Assembly: GCA_903839905.1 (NCBI GenBank)
Contig: CAIMDX010000040.1
Location: 1-13,754, forward strand
Length of the DNA: 13,754 bases
Origin: an uncultured bacterium
Lineage (GTDB): Bacteria > Patescibacteriota > Minisyncoccia > Minisyncoccales > JAQTVQ01
Reading direction: 5' to 3'
Part shown: positions 1 to 8,582 of the stretch, piece by piece
Numbering within the stretch: the first letter of the stretch is position 1
How the letters are laid out: each line of letters opens with the position of its first letter
Program-made: the position numbers and the translations under genes
Notes under the pieces: model-generated
The model's database searches: none
The model's input: only the letters and a program-made list of their open reading frames with translations
What the model was told of the DNA's origin: nothing

Positions 1-1
1 A

Positions 2-550
2 ATATCAAAATATTTTAAAGACAAGGCGGAAAAAGATTCAGAAGATTTTAAGAAAGATGTAGCTGATAATGCAGTTAAAGAAGTTGGCGCCCAGAGCCAA
101 TTAATAAGCGAGTATCAGGCTTTTTGGTACGACGCTTCTTTTTTAAGTTTTAAAACCGAAACTATGTATTATGTTGAGGGCATGGCTCATCCCTCAACTT
201 ATAATTCGGTTTTCAACTATGACATCAAAAGCAAGAAGCAATTGCAGCTTGATGATTTTTTTAATCCTAATAGCAGCTATTTAGAAGCGCTTTCCGTAAA
301 AGCCAAAGAAGAAGTCAAAAAACAGCTGGGAGAATATTATGATGAATTTATGGCCAGCGAAGGCACGGCTCCTAAAAAAGAAAATTATGAAAATTTTCTT
401 TTTGACAAAGACGGCTTGACCTTTATTTTCGGCCAATACCAAGTGGCGTCTTATGCCGCCGGAATTTTTTATGTCAAAATTTCTTATAGCGATCTAGCCG
501 AATTTAACAGCCAAAGCGAAATTATTAAGAAAGCAGCAACGGGGAAATAA
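2..550 (+). CDS. DUF3298-type extracytoplasmic protein, 5'-truncated by the window edge
   Basis: The frame is open from the left edge with no stop before TAA at 548-550, so at least 182 residues are visible and the true start lies outside the window. The ATG at 164 is internal. The C-terminal 130 residues resemble the DUF3298 fold found after DUF4163 in RsiV-like and lipoprotein-type proteins: an aromatic strand and G-x-AHP-x-T-Y segment ([18 protein letters not shown]), a K-x-LQLDDFF segment, then [21 protein letters not shown] and a final K-I-S-Y-S-D-L strand. Proteins of this type are usually exported or membrane-anchored, and RsiV members bind lysozyme; the signal or anchor would be in the missing part. 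It ends 2 nt before the nucleotidyltransferase start, so the two are probably co-transcribed. Family assignment is from motif recognition; function is not known. Confidence 0.75.
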   Translation: MSKYFKDKAEKDSEDFKKDVADNAVKEVGAQSQLISEYQAFWYDASFLSFKTETMYYVEGMAHPSTYNSVFNYDIKSKKQLQLDDFFNPNSSYLEALSVKAKEEVKKQLGEYYDEFMASEGTAPKKENYENFLFDKDGLTFIFGQYQVASYAAGIFYVKISYSDLAEFNSQSEIIKKAATGK

Positions 551-552
551 AG

Positions 553-1830
553 ATGAATAACGATCCAAAACAAGCGATTATCTTGGCCGCCGGGGAATCT
601 TCCCGTTTTTGGCCGCTTAATTCCAAGCATAAATCATTATTTTACATAATGGGCAAGCCTTTGATTTGGTACACTATAGAGGGCTTAAAACAAGCAGGCA
701 TAGAAGAGATGATTATTGTCCAGGGGCCGAATTGCGAAGCGGAGGCAGAATTGAAGCAGTGCGGAAGCGATTTTGAAAAAATAAAGTTTGTGGTGCAAAA
801 AGATCCTACAGGCATTGGAGACGCTTTATTGCTCGCCAAAGAATTACTGGACGATCAATTTTTTTTGCTTTGGTCGGTTGAGCCTGATTGCGCTGAGATC
901 ATCAAAGAAATGATTTTTCAAGGCAAAAAGTCCGGGGCAAAAACTGTTTTGCTTGGGCAGAAGACTGAAAATCCCTGGCTTTACGGAATAGCCAAATTGC
1001 AGGGAGAGAGGATAACGGGCATGATTGAAAAGCCTCAAAAAGGAGAAGAGCCGTCCGATCTTAGGATAGTCGGGATTTACCTTTTAGAAAATAAACTTTT
1101 TGATTTTTTTGGCAGAACGGAACATTTGAATGATTTTGAAGAGACTCTTTCTTTGTATATGGAAGCTAACGAGGCCAGAATGGTCCGCCTAGCAGACGAC
1201 CAGGCAAGGGTTTCTTTAAAATATCCTTGGCAGCTGTTCGGCATTAGAGATCACTTATTTAATAAATTTTTAGCTGGTCCGGCAATCGCCGAAACTGCCA
1301 AGATTGCCGAAACAGCGGTTATCAAAGGCAATGTTTTTATAGGGGATAATACAATAGTCCACGAAGGGGCAGTAATCAAGGGCCCTTGCTATATCGGCGA
1401 AAATTCTGTTATTGGAAATAATTCCGTTGTTCGCGATTATTGCGATTTGGAAAAAGGCGCGCTAGTGGGAGCACTGGCCGAAATTGCGCGCGTTATTTTT
1501 CAAAAAGATGTTCACATCCATTCCGGCTACTTCGGCGACTCTATCCTTGATTCCGGCTGCCGTATCGGAGCTGGTACGGTGGCGGCCAACATTAGCTTGG
1601 ATAGGGGAGAAATAAAAGCCAAGGTGCAGAAACAGACCGGCCGAGAAAAAAGAACCGAGATGGTTGGAACAGGCTTAAGATCTTTGGGTATTATTATCGG
1701 CCAAAATTCCAAGATCGGAATAAATGTTTCGTTAATGCCGGGCAGGATGATAGGCAAGGATTGCGCTGTCGGCCCGGGAACTGTTTTAATGGAGAATTTA
1801 CAGGATGGAGAAAATAATTTTTTAAGTTAA
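553..1830 (+). CDS. GlmU-like sugar-1-phosphate nucleotidyltransferase with left-handed beta-helix domain
   Basis: This 425-residue protein has a nucleotidyltransferase domain (about 1-240) and a left-handed beta-helix with hexapeptide repeats (about 245-420), the layout of GlmU and of archaeal ST0452-type enzymes. Visible landmarks are the nucleotide-binding start [15 protein letters not shown] (residues 8-22), K-x-K-x-L-like [47 protein letters not shown] and, in the C-terminal half, repeated I-G-x-N-[ST]-V/I turns with a [19 protein letters not shown] segment. The expected product is an NDP-sugar for envelope polymers, in the cytosol. Two oddities: the G-x-G-T-R loop is degenerate (GESSR), and the usual hydrophobic-x-GD metal site appears as [14 protein letters not shown] stretch 8 nt before ATG 553 may act as ribosome-binding site. 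It starts 2 nt after the preceding stop. Exact substrate cannot be read from sequence. Confidence 0.85.
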   Translation: MNNDPKQAIILAAGESSRFWPLNSKHKSLFYIMGKPLIWYTIEGLKQAGIEEMIIVQGPNCEAEAELKQCGSDFEKIKFVVQKDPTGIGDALLLAKELLDDQFFLLWSVEPDCAEIIKEMIFQGKKSGAKTVLLGQKTENPWLYGIAKLQGERITGMIEKPQKGEEPSDLRIVGIYLLENKLFDFFGRTEHLNDFEETLSLYMEANEARMVRLADDQARVSLKYPWQLFGIRDHLFNKFLAGPAIAETAKIAETAVIKGNVFIGDNTIVHEGAVIKGPCYIGENSVIGNNSVVRDYCDLEKGALVGALAEIARVIFQKDVHIHSGYFGDSILDSGCRIGAGTVAANISLDRGEIKAKVQKQTGREKRTEMVGTGLRSLGIIIGQNSKIGINVSLMPGRMIGKDCAVGPGTVLMENLQDGENNFLS

Positions 1831-1870
1831 ATGTGGAAAACAAAAGCTGGCGGTTGGGGGAAGAAAAAGA

Positions 1871-1876
1871 TATAAT
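1871..1876 (+). promoter_or_regulatory. Candidate -10 box for the glycosyltransferase operon
   Basis: A perfect TATAAT lies 68 nt before the GT2 start in the 114-bp gap 1831-1944. The matching -35 position (1848-1853, TGGCGG, 17-nt spacer) is a poor match, so this is only a candidate. The rest of the gap is AT-rich with no clear terminator for the preceding gene. A TGTGGAAAA 9-mer (1832-1840) right after the stop matches the relaxed DnaA-box consensus. Confidence 0.35.
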
Positions 1877-1944
1877 AAATTAATTTCAGAAATAATAAAC
1901 AGGAATTTTTAATAACGGTTTGATAAGAATAAAGCCAATCAAAT

Positions 1945-2685
1945 ATGGAGCCTAAAAAAATTTACTTGTCAGTAATTGTCCCGGCATATAACGAGGAAAA
2001 AAGAATTCCAAAAACTTTAACGGAAATAAATAGTTATTTGCAAAAACAGCCTTATGAATCAGAGATTATAGTAGTAAGCGACGGATCAAGCGACAGAACG
2101 GTTGATGTGGTTAGAAGTTTTTCCAGCCAGATAAAAAACTTAGAGATGATTGCTATGCCGCAAAGGCAGGGAAAAGGATTCGGAGTAAGGCAGGGCATGC
2201 TTAAAGCAAAAGGGGAATATAGAATATTTACAGATGCCGACAATTCTACGCCTATTCAAGAAGTTGAAAAATTTTGGCCTGAATTCAAAAACGGATATGA
2301 AGTTGTTATCGGTTCCCGCGATATGAAAGGATCTGATATTGCAGTACCCCAGCCTTTTTTCAGGGTATTTCTAGGCAACGGCTTTAACTTATTAGTACAA
2401 GTGATTCTTGGCCTTTACGGGATTTGGGATACTCAATGCGGTTTTAAAGGGTTCAGCGCCAAGGCGGCGGAAGAAATTTTTTCTATTAGCGTGATTAAAC
2501 ATTTCGGTTTTGATCCTGAAATTTTAGCTATTGCCAAAAAAAGAGGATATAAGATCAAGGAAGTGCCGATCCGCTGGATCAATGATGCCGAAAGCAAAGT
2601 GAAGATGAGCCACACTATTAAGATGTTTATGGAGGTTTTGGCCACCAGAAAAAATATGTGGATGGGGAAATACGATAAAAAATAA
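1945..2685 (+). CDS. GT2 glycosyltransferase, dolichyl/polyprenyl-phosphate glucosyltransferase-like
   Basis: This 246-residue protein is a GT-A fold family 2 glycosyltransferase of the DPG-synthase/ALG5 type, which moves a sugar from an NDP-sugar to a polyprenyl phosphate on the cytosolic membrane face. Motifs in order: IVPAYNEEKRIPKTL (11-25), IIVVSDGSSDRT (41-52), RQGKGFGVRQGM (74-85), the metal-binding FTDADNSTP (95-103), VVIGSRDM (120-127), WDTQCGFKGF (161-170), FGFDPEILAIAKKRGYKIKEVPIRW near residues 190-214. WDTQCGFKGF and FDPE are characteristic of this subgroup. There is no membrane helix at the C terminus, unlike many bactoprenol glucosyltransferases; the next gene supplies a membrane protein. 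No Shine-Dalgarno is seen before ATG 1945. It is probably the first gene of a four-gene plus-strand unit. Sugar and acceptor are inferred from the family only. Confidence 0.88.
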   Translation: MEPKKIYLSVIVPAYNEEKRIPKTLTEINSYLQKQPYESEIIVVSDGSSDRTVDVVRSFSSQIKNLEMIAMPQRQGKGFGVRQGMLKAKGEYRIFTDADNSTPIQEVEKFWPEFKNGYEVVIGSRDMKGSDIAVPQPFFRVFLGNGFNLLVQVILGLYGIWDTQCGFKGFSAKAAEEIFSISVIKHFGFDPEILAIAKKRGYKIKEVPIRWINDAESKVKMSHTIKMFMEVLATRKNMWMGKYDKK

Positions 2686-2743
2686 TTTTTAATTCCGTTT
2701 TGTTTTATTATTTTTAAGACCGGCGGAAAATTTATTTAATAAT

Positions 2744-3412
2744 ATGGAAACAGGCCAACCCGAAACTAAAGCAGTTTGGAAAAAAATAGACTTGGCGGCA
2801 ATTTTAATAATCGGCGAGCTGGTCGCCTGGCTGGTTTTTGCTATTTTCCAAAATGCGCGCAACGATTTGTTTTTTTATCCTAATTTGATAAATTTTTTCG
2901 GATCAGCCCTGAACATAGGCCTGTTTATGGCTTTATCAGTTCCCTTAGCCGCCTTGGCTTGTTTATATATTGCCTATCTTTTAGGCCAAAAAATACCAAT
3001 CATTTTTCAAGTTGCCAAATTCATTTCTGTTGGAATTCTAAATACCTTGATAGATTGGGGCATCCTGACTGTGCAAGTGATTTTGACCGGGATTAATGTG
3101 GGCTTTGGCTATTCAATTTTCAAGTCCATTTCATTTATGGTCGCTGTTTTTAACAGTTTTGTTTGGAATAAATATTGGACCTTTAAAAAAAATGATACAG
3201 GGAAGACCCAGCAGGAACTTCTAAGGTTTCTTTTATTGAGTTTGGTAGGCTTTTGTATCAATGTCGGCGTAGCTTCTTTTGTAGTTAATGTTATCGGCCC
3301 TCAAGGAGGAATTTCGCCAAATCTTTGGGCTACAGTTGGAGGAGCCTCTGCCACAATGTTTTCAATGGTTTGGGACTTTGCTGTTTATAAATTCATTGTT
3401 TTTAAAAAATAG
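2744..3412 (+). CDS. GtrA-family membrane protein with extra N-terminal helices
   Basis: The 222-residue protein has two hydrophobic segments (about 17-37 and 48-78) ahead of a GtrA-like four-helix domain (about 86-222). The domain is recognised by FQVAKFISVGILNTLIDWGIL, then SISFMVAVFNSFVWNKYWTFKK, then FLLLSLVGFCINVGVASFVV and the final MVWDFAVYKFIVFKK. GtrA proteins are thought to translocate or help flip polyprenyl-linked sugars made by a GtrB-like glycosyltransferase. Here the upstream GT2 enzyme, 58 nt away, is the obvious partner, so a lipid-linked sugar pathway is a reasonable inference. The N-terminal helical extension is not part of the core domain and could be an added membrane anchor. 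No Shine-Dalgarno is visible; the spacer 2686-2743 is AT-rich. Confidence 0.85.
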   Translation: METGQPETKAVWKKIDLAAILIIGELVAWLVFAIFQNARNDLFFYPNLINFFGSALNIGLFMALSVPLAALACLYIAYLLGQKIPIIFQVAKFISVGILNTLIDWGILTVQVILTGINVGFGYSIFKSISFMVAVFNSFVWNKYWTFKKNDTGKTQQELLRFLLLSLVGFCINVGVASFVVNVIGPQGGISPNLWATVGGASATMFSMVWDFAVYKFIVFKK

Positions 3413-3426
3413 GTTCCGATTGGAAA

Positions 3427-4551
3427 ATGCCAAAAGAAATTTACGCTATCGCCACTTTGGTCGCCAGCATTGTCGGAGTCGGCATTTTTTCTTTGCCTTA
3501 CATTACTGCCCAAGTCGGACTATTCACGATGCTTGGATATTTTTTGATCCTAGGGGGAGTGATGTTCATACTCTATCTTATGTTCGCGGAAGTTTCTTTG
3601 GTTACGCCTGATTACAAAAGGCTGCCTGGATTCGCCGAATATCATCTTGGCCCGCTGGCAAAGAAAATAGCCTTGGGTTCAATGGTTATAAGCTCGCTTG
3701 GTTCTATTTTGGCTTATTTGATTGTGGGAGGGGAATTTTTGTCCGGCATTCTTGATCCGATTTTCAAGATAGGCAGCGGAGACAGTTCAGCTTTTTATAC
3801 CTTTCTTTATTGGCTGATCGGGACAGCTTTGATTTTTCTAGGGATCAAAGCTATTGCGAAAATAGAATTTTGGGGATTCGTTCTTTTCTTTGTCGTCTTG
3901 GGAGCTCTTTTCTTTTTCGGCCTTCCCTTTTTTAAATTAAGCAATCTGGCGGTTAAAACAGGCGATTTAAGCAGTTTATTTTTGCCTTACGGTGCAATCG
4001 TTTTTTCCCTGTGGGGGCTGGATATGATTCCGGAAATAGAAGAAATGCTGGGTAAGCATAATAAGAAAAAATTGTTGAAAAAAGTTATCGTTATTTCGCT
4101 TTTGCTGACCCTGGCAATTTATTTTTTCTTTATTTTCTTGACTTTGGCAATAGCGGGTGCTGGCGTAAATGATTCTGCGATTGCTTCTTTGCGCGATATA
4201 GTAGGGCCGGGGGCGGCAACGGTTGGTTTTATTTTCGGATTGATAGCCACTTTCACTTCTTTCATCACCAGCGGTTTGACCTTGGAAAAAGTTTTGCATT
4301 ATGACCTTAAGATTAGCAAAACTGTTTCTTTCGGGCTGACTTGCTTTATTCCGTTAATTGTTTTTTTTATCGGGGTCCAGCAATTTATTCCGGTTATTTC
4401 TTTGGTTGGCGGTACGATGATGGGGGTTAACGGATTATTGATTTTGGCGATGTACAATAAGATTAGGCCTCAAAAAAAATGGCTGATGTTTCCATTAATA
4501 ATATTGTTGATGGCAGGGATGATTCTTGAAATAATTTATTTCGTTAAATAG
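3427..4551 (+). CDS. AAAP/APC-type amino acid permease
   Basis: This 374-residue, very hydrophobic protein has about 11 predicted membrane segments (near 5-25, 35-55, 83-103, 125-143, 148-168, 185-205, 222-246, 263-282, 303-322, 325-345 and 354-372). The first helix carries the unwound-helix motif VASIVGVGIFSLPYITAQVG, typical of aromatic and neutral amino acid permeases of the AAAP/HAAAP branch of the APC superfamily. It should import amino acids by ion symport, in keeping with an organism that relies on uptake, though the substrate cannot be told. A charged loop, EIEEMLGKHNKKKLLKK, separates helices 6 and 7. It begins 14 nt after the GtrA stop without a clear ribosome-binding site and ends 11 nt before the cation exchanger, so co-transcription is likely. 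Confidence 0.85.
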   Translation: MPKEIYAIATLVASIVGVGIFSLPYITAQVGLFTMLGYFLILGGVMFILYLMFAEVSLVTPDYKRLPGFAEYHLGPLAKKIALGSMVISSLGSILAYLIVGGEFLSGILDPIFKIGSGDSSAFYTFLYWLIGTALIFLGIKAIAKIEFWGFVLFFVVLGALFFFGLPFFKLSNLAVKTGDLSSLFLPYGAIVFSLWGLDMIPEIEEMLGKHNKKKLLKKVIVISLLLTLAIYFFFIFLTLAIAGAGVNDSAIASLRDIVGPGAATVGFIFGLIATFTSFITSGLTLEKVLHYDLKISKTVSFGLTCFIPLIVFFIGVQQFIPVISLVGGTMMGVNGLLILAMYNKIRPQKKWLMFPLIILLMAGMILEIIYFVK

Positions 4552-4562
4552 TTTTTGTTTAT

Positions 4563-5537
4563 ATGATAGCTCTATTTTATATTTTGGCGGTCGTAGCTTG
4601 CTGTATTTTGCTTTTTTTGGCCGCGGAATTGCTTATCGGCGCAATAAGCAGAATCGCAAAATTTTTAGGATTAAAGGAATTTGTGGTAGCCTTTTTTGTT
4701 ATGGCTGTGGCCGGCTCTTTGCCTAATCTTTTTGTGGATGTTTCAGCCGCTTTAAGGGGAATGCCCGAATTGGCTTTTGGCGAGGTGGTGGGAGGCAATG
4801 TTTTTGACTTAACGGTAACCATGGCTTTGGCAGTGCTATTTTCCCGCAACGGAATACCGGCGAAAGGCGGCACCATCCAAACTTCAGCCATTTTTACTAT
4901 TATTTCAGCTATTTTGCCTCTGGCCTTAATTTTAGACGGCAACCTTTCGCGAGTGGACGGAGCAATTCTTGTTTCTTTCTTTATTTTTTATACGATCTGG
5001 CTTTTTTCCAAAAAAGAAAGATTTACCAAAATATATGAAGAACAGGAAAAATTGCCGCCTTTGAAAGCTTTTAGAGTTTTTATTGCTGACCTGGGGAAAG
5101 TTATTTTAGGGCTGGCCTCCCTTCTTATTGCTTCAAATTTAATCATCGGAGCTGTCAGCGATTTTTCTTCGCAGTTTAATCTTCCGATTGCGTTAATCGG
5201 AGTTTTAATAGTCGGCTTGGGCAATTCTTTGCCGGAGTTTTATTTTGCCATCAGTTCAGCCCGCAAAGGGGAGACGAACCTGATCTTCGGAGATTTGATG
5301 GGAGCGGTTATAATTCCTGCTACGCTGGTTTTGGGAATAGTTGCGCTGATTAATCCTTTTACTATTTCTGATTTTTCCATCTATGTCTTGGCCAGAGCCG
5401 CAATGTTTCTTTCGGCTGTTTTGTTCTTGATTTTTATCCGTACCGACCGGAGAATTACCAAAAAAGAAGCTGTCGGGCTTTTGATGGTTTATATTATTTG
5501 GTTATTAGCGGAAGTATTTAAAAATTACCGCGCCTAA
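4563..5537 (+). CDS. Sodium/calcium exchanger family (CaCA) membrane protein
   Basis: The 324-residue protein has about ten membrane segments in two inverted halves, as in the CaCA family (YrbG/NCX_Mj type), which exchanges Ca2+ for Na+ or H+. The alpha-1 repeat spans about residues 40-90 (MAVAGSLPNLFVDVSAALRG, then GEVVGGNVFD). The alpha-2 repeat spans about 210-262 (LIVGLGNSLPEFYFAISSAR, then GDLMGAVIIPA). A charged loop near 148-168 links the halves. Alpha-2 keeps the ion-binding Glu of the S-L-P-E motif (E225), whereas alpha-1 has Asn at the same place (N55), so selectivity may differ from canonical exchangers. It starts 11 nt after the permease and its TAA overlaps the uvrB stop on the other strand by 2 nt, leaving no intergenic room for a terminator. 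Family call is firm; ion specificity is not. Confidence 0.85.
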   Translation: MIALFYILAVVACCILLFLAAELLIGAISRIAKFLGLKEFVVAFFVMAVAGSLPNLFVDVSAALRGMPELAFGEVVGGNVFDLTVTMALAVLFSRNGIPAKGGTIQTSAIFTIISAILPLALILDGNLSRVDGAILVSFFIFYTIWLFSKKERFTKIYEEQEKLPPLKAFRVFIADLGKVILGLASLLIASNLIIGAVSDFSSQFNLPIALIGVLIVGLGNSLPEFYFAISSARKGETNLIFGDLMGAVIIPATLVLGIVALINPFTISDFSIYVLARAAMFLSAVLFLIFIRTDRRITKKEAVGLLMVYIIWLLAEVFKNYRA

Positions 5538-7492
5538 TCAAGGCCCTTTTTAAGTCTTTCAATCTCTTCTTTTATTTCAGCCGCTTTTTCAAATTGAAGA
5601 TTGCGGCGGGCCATATCAAGCATTAGACTTAACCGTTTCAGATGTTCTTTTAGAAATTCCTTATTTGGTAGATAAGTACCCTCTTCGTCTTTTTTGCCCA
5701 TTCCCGAAAGGGAATCTTTGATTGTCGTGACAATGGAAGCAGGACTGACTTTATGAGTTTTATTATATGCCTCTTGGATTTTGCGGCGTTTTTTTGTTTC
5801 CGAAATAGCGCGTTTCATTGAACCGGTAATTTTGTCGGCGTACATAATTATTTTTCCTTCCGGGTGGCGGGAAGCGCGGCCCATTATTTGGATCAGCGAT
5901 GTTTCATCGCGTAAAAAACCCTCTTTGTCGGCATCTAAAATGGCAATCAGCGAAACTTCGGGCAGGTCCAAACCTTCTCTTAAAAGATTGATGCCAACCA
6001 GCACATCAAATTTTCCTTTGCGCAAATCAGCCAATATTTTTGGCCGTTCCAAGGTTTTAACCTCGGAATGGATATATTCGGCTTTAACCTTAGCTTCTTT
6101 AAAATATTGGGAAAGAGCCTCGGCCATTTTTTTGGTTAAAGTCAAAACCAATATCCTCTGGTTTTTTTCTTTGCGCTTGGCTATTTCAATCATCAAGTCT
6201 TTTATTTGATTTTCAGAAGGCTTTATTTCAATCTCCGGATCCAAAAGATAAGTCGGCCGGATAATCTGTTCCGCTATTTTTTTGGAATGCTGTCGTTCAA
6301 AAACATTGGGCGTGGCTGAAACGAAGATCGTTGTGCCTGTTTTTTCCATAAATTCATCAAACTTCAGCGGCCGGTTGTCCAAAGCCGACGGCAAGCGGAA
6401 GCCGTAATCAATCAGAGTTTTTTTGCGAGAGCGGTCGCCTTCGTTCATGCCGCGGACCTGCGGAATGGTCATGTGGGACTCGTCAAGGAACAATAAATAA
6501 TCTTTTGGAAAATAGTCCATCAATGTGTATGGCGGTTCCCCCTTGGGCCGTTTTTCAAAATAGCGGGAATAATTTTCAATGCCGTGGCACCAGCCGGTTT
6601 CGCGCAGCATGGCCATATCGTATTCGGTCCGGCGCTGCAATCTTTCCGCTTCCAGCAGCTTCTTTCCGTCTTTCAATTTTTCAACCTGTTCTTCCAGTTC
6701 TTGGTTAATGTCTTTTAGCGAGGCTTTTATTTTTTCTTTTTCGCTGATCCAGAATTTAGCCGGCCAAACTTCCAGTTGATTTTGAGAAGTAAAATCTCCC
6801 AAGGGAACTTCGCCGATCCAAAGGTTTTTTATTTTTCCGCCTTCTATTTCAAATCTTAAAATTTGGTCTTTGCCTAAAGTCCAGACATCAATAAAAGCGC
6901 CTCTGACCCGGAAGTTGCCGCGCCAAAGCTCGTAGTCGTTTCTGGCGTACTGCAAATTGAGCAATTGGCTGATCAGTTCGTCATGGCTAAGCTCCTGGCC
7001 TTTTTTAAAGATCAAAGAGAATTTTTGGTAGGTTTCGGGCGAACCCAAGCCGTAGATGCAGGAAACCGAAGCCACAACCAAAATATCTTTGCGTCCGATA
7101 AGCGATTGGACCGCTTCATGGCGCATCCGGTCTATTTCTTGGTTGATCTTGGCATCTTTATTGATATAAGTATCGGTTTGGGGCAGATACGATTCAGGCT
7201 GGTAGTAGTCATAATAAGAAACGAAATAGGAGACGGCATTGTTCGGGAAAAAGGCTTTAAATTCTTCGTAAAGCTGGGCGCATAAAGTTTTGTTAGGAGA
7301 AACAACTAAAGTCGGCCGCTGGATCTTTTGGATTACATTGGCCATGGTAAAAGTTTTGCCCGATCCGGTTACGCCTAAAAGCGTCTGGAATTGATTTCCG
7401 GATTTAATGCTGGACACCAGTTCTTTGATGGCTTTGGGCTGGTCGCCCCGCGGTTCAAATTTGGAGACGAGTTCAAATTTATTTTTATTCAT
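5534..7492 (-). CDS. uvrB: Excinuclease ABC subunit UvrB
   Basis: This 652-residue protein is a normal-length UvrB, the damage-verifying helicase-like subunit of nucleotide excision repair. In order: the N-terminal FEPRGDQPKAI Q-motif region (13-23), Walker A GVTGSGKT (40-47), the damage-probing beta-hairpin region YYDYYQPESYLPQTDTYI, the VASVSCIYGLG motif, the domain 2 region that contacts UvrA, the DESH box (LLFLDESHMTIPQ), FVSATP, the motif VI stretch QIMGRASRHPEGKIIMYADKIT, and a C-terminal UVR domain (about 618-650, ARRNLQFEKAAEIKEEIE) that normally binds UvrC. Its ATG overlaps the uvrC TGA by 4 nt (ATGA), so translation is coupled and the pair form an operon read from the right. No Shine-Dalgarno is seen. 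All catalytic motifs look intact. Confidence 0.98.
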   Translation of the reverse strand: MNKNKFELVSKFEPRGDQPKAIKELVSSIKSGNQFQTLLGVTGSGKTFTMANVIQKIQRPTLVVSPNKTLCAQLYEEFKAFFPNNAVSYFVSYYDYYQPESYLPQTDTYINKDAKINQEIDRMRHEAVQSLIGRKDILVVASVSCIYGLGSPETYQKFSLIFKKGQELSHDELISQLLNLQYARNDYELWRGNFRVRGAFIDVWTLGKDQILRFEIEGGKIKNLWIGEVPLGDFTSQNQLEVWPAKFWISEKEKIKASLKDINQELEEQVEKLKDGKKLLEAERLQRRTEYDMAMLRETGWCHGIENYSRYFEKRPKGEPPYTLMDYFPKDYLLFLDESHMTIPQVRGMNEGDRSRKKTLIDYGFRLPSALDNRPLKFDEFMEKTGTTIFVSATPNVFERQHSKKIAEQIIRPTYLLDPEIEIKPSENQIKDLMIEIAKRKEKNQRILVLTLTKKMAEALSQYFKEAKVKAEYIHSEVKTLERPKILADLRKGKFDVLVGINLLREGLDLPEVSLIAILDADKEGFLRDETSLIQIMGRASRHPEGKIIMYADKITGSMKRAISETKKRRKIQEAYNKTHKVSPASIVTTIKDSLSGMGKKDEEGTYLPNKEFLKEHLKRLSLMLDMARRNLQFEKAAEIKEEIERLKKGLD

Positions 7493-8538
7493 AATTCAAG
7501 AGCTTTTATCCGGCGTTTTTTTTGAAAAGTAATGGCAAAGCGATGGGATTCGTCGCGGGTTTGTATAAATAAATTTCTTAGTTTTTCCGGGAATTTTTCC
7601 AAATAAACCGAGTCTCTGAAAAATAGGGAAAAGATTTTATCCCGGCCGAATTTTCCCAAGCTTCTTTCTTTGGAAATGGCCAAAGCGGGGATGCCGATAT
7701 TTTTTACCGCGTTCAGCTGGGGTTTGCCGCCGTCAACCAATATCAGGTCCGGTGTTTTCCATTCAGGATGATTTAATCTGCGTTTAATAATTTCCTTTAG
7801 CGATCCGACATCGTTTTGGCCTTCAATGTTTTTGATCTTGAATAAGCGGTAATCGGATGGTTTCTTTTTCCCGTTTTCAAAAACTACCATTGATCCTGTT
7901 GCCATTGTGCCCGAGAGGTTTGAAATATCATAGCCTTCCAGCCTTTTGTCTTTTTCAGCATAAAATTCTAGCAGAGTTTTCAAAACAGAAACCATTTCAT
8001 TATACTTCTTTTTTTGTTTTTTATTTATGCAAGGAGCAGGGCAGAGCTTTAAATCAGAGTACAGGCAAGGCTTTTTTGGCAAGTTGCGGCAGGTGCGGTA
8101 GGGCAGGATTTTTCTAATGTCCTTTAAAAATTTTTTCAGCTCCGTGCCGGAAATAAAAGGGCCGACAGGATCAAGATTTTCTTTTTGCGCCCTATGGGTA
8201 ATGGCTATGCGCGGGAAGTCTTCTTTGGTAAACCCGACAGAGGAATAATTTTTATCATCGCGCCATTCAATATTGTATTTCGGCATGAATTTTTTGATCA
8301 GATTGTTTTCCAAAATCAGCGCTTCTTTTTCATCGCGGCACTTGATGAAATCAATATCAGCCACCTGGTCATAAAAATCAAAACGGACATCTTTTCTTCG
8401 CTGAAAATGAGAGCTAATCCTTTTTTTAAGGTTCTTGGCCTTGCCAACATAAATAATCCGTTCGCTTTGGTCTTTGAACAGGTAGACAGCCGGATCAGCC
8501 GGCAGGTTCTTAATGGTTTCTTTGATGTCAGCAGTCAT
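7489..8538 (-). CDS. uvrC: Excinuclease ABC subunit UvrC, short form without UVR and HhH domains
   Basis: UvrC makes the two incisions in nucleotide excision repair. From the start chosen here it has 349 residues, against about 600 in typical UvrC. Present are the N-terminal GIY-YIG nuclease (LPADPAVYLF at 12-21, IIYVGKAKNLKKR at 28-40, LILENNLIKKF), the Cys-containing segment RTCRNLPKKPCLYSDLKLCPAPC, and the RNase H-like 5'-nuclease (GYDISNLSG, LILVDGGKPQLNA, TRDESHRFAITFQKKR). The central UVR motif and the C-terminal helix-hairpin-helix pair are absent: the frame ends shortly after the DESHRFA motif and runs into uvrB. The catalytic core looks complete, so this is probably a reduced functional enzyme rather than a pseudogene. 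ATG 8538 fits the family N terminus; an in-frame ATG at 8562 would add a hydrophobic MILLALAY. Neither has a Shine-Dalgarno. Confidence 0.92.
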   Translation of the reverse strand: MTADIKETIKNLPADPAVYLFKDQSERIIYVGKAKNLKKRISSHFQRRKDVRFDFYDQVADIDFIKCRDEKEALILENNLIKKFMPKYNIEWRDDKNYSSVGFTKEDFPRIAITHRAQKENLDPVGPFISGTELKKFLKDIRKILPYRTCRNLPKKPCLYSDLKLCPAPCINKKQKKKYNEMVSVLKTLLEFYAEKDKRLEGYDISNLSGTMATGSMVVFENGKKKPSDYRLFKIKNIEGQNDVGSLKEIIKRRLNHPEWKTPDLILVDGGKPQLNAVKNIGIPALAISKERSLGKFGRDKIFSLFFRDSVYLEKFPEKLRNLFIQTRDESHRFAITFQKKRRIKALEL

Positions 8539-8582
8539 ATAAGCTAAAGCCAACAATATCATTTTAAAGCGTCTTTTTCAAT

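Noticed and set aside
3288..3611. Plus-strand 107-residue frame across the GtrA/permease junction
   Set aside because: It overlaps two clear membrane-protein genes in another frame and has no recognisable features.
4577..4942. Minus-strand 121-residue frame opposite the exchanger gene
   Set aside because: Antisense to the conserved alpha-1 repeat, low-complexity Lys/Ala/Pro-rich composition and no start signal.
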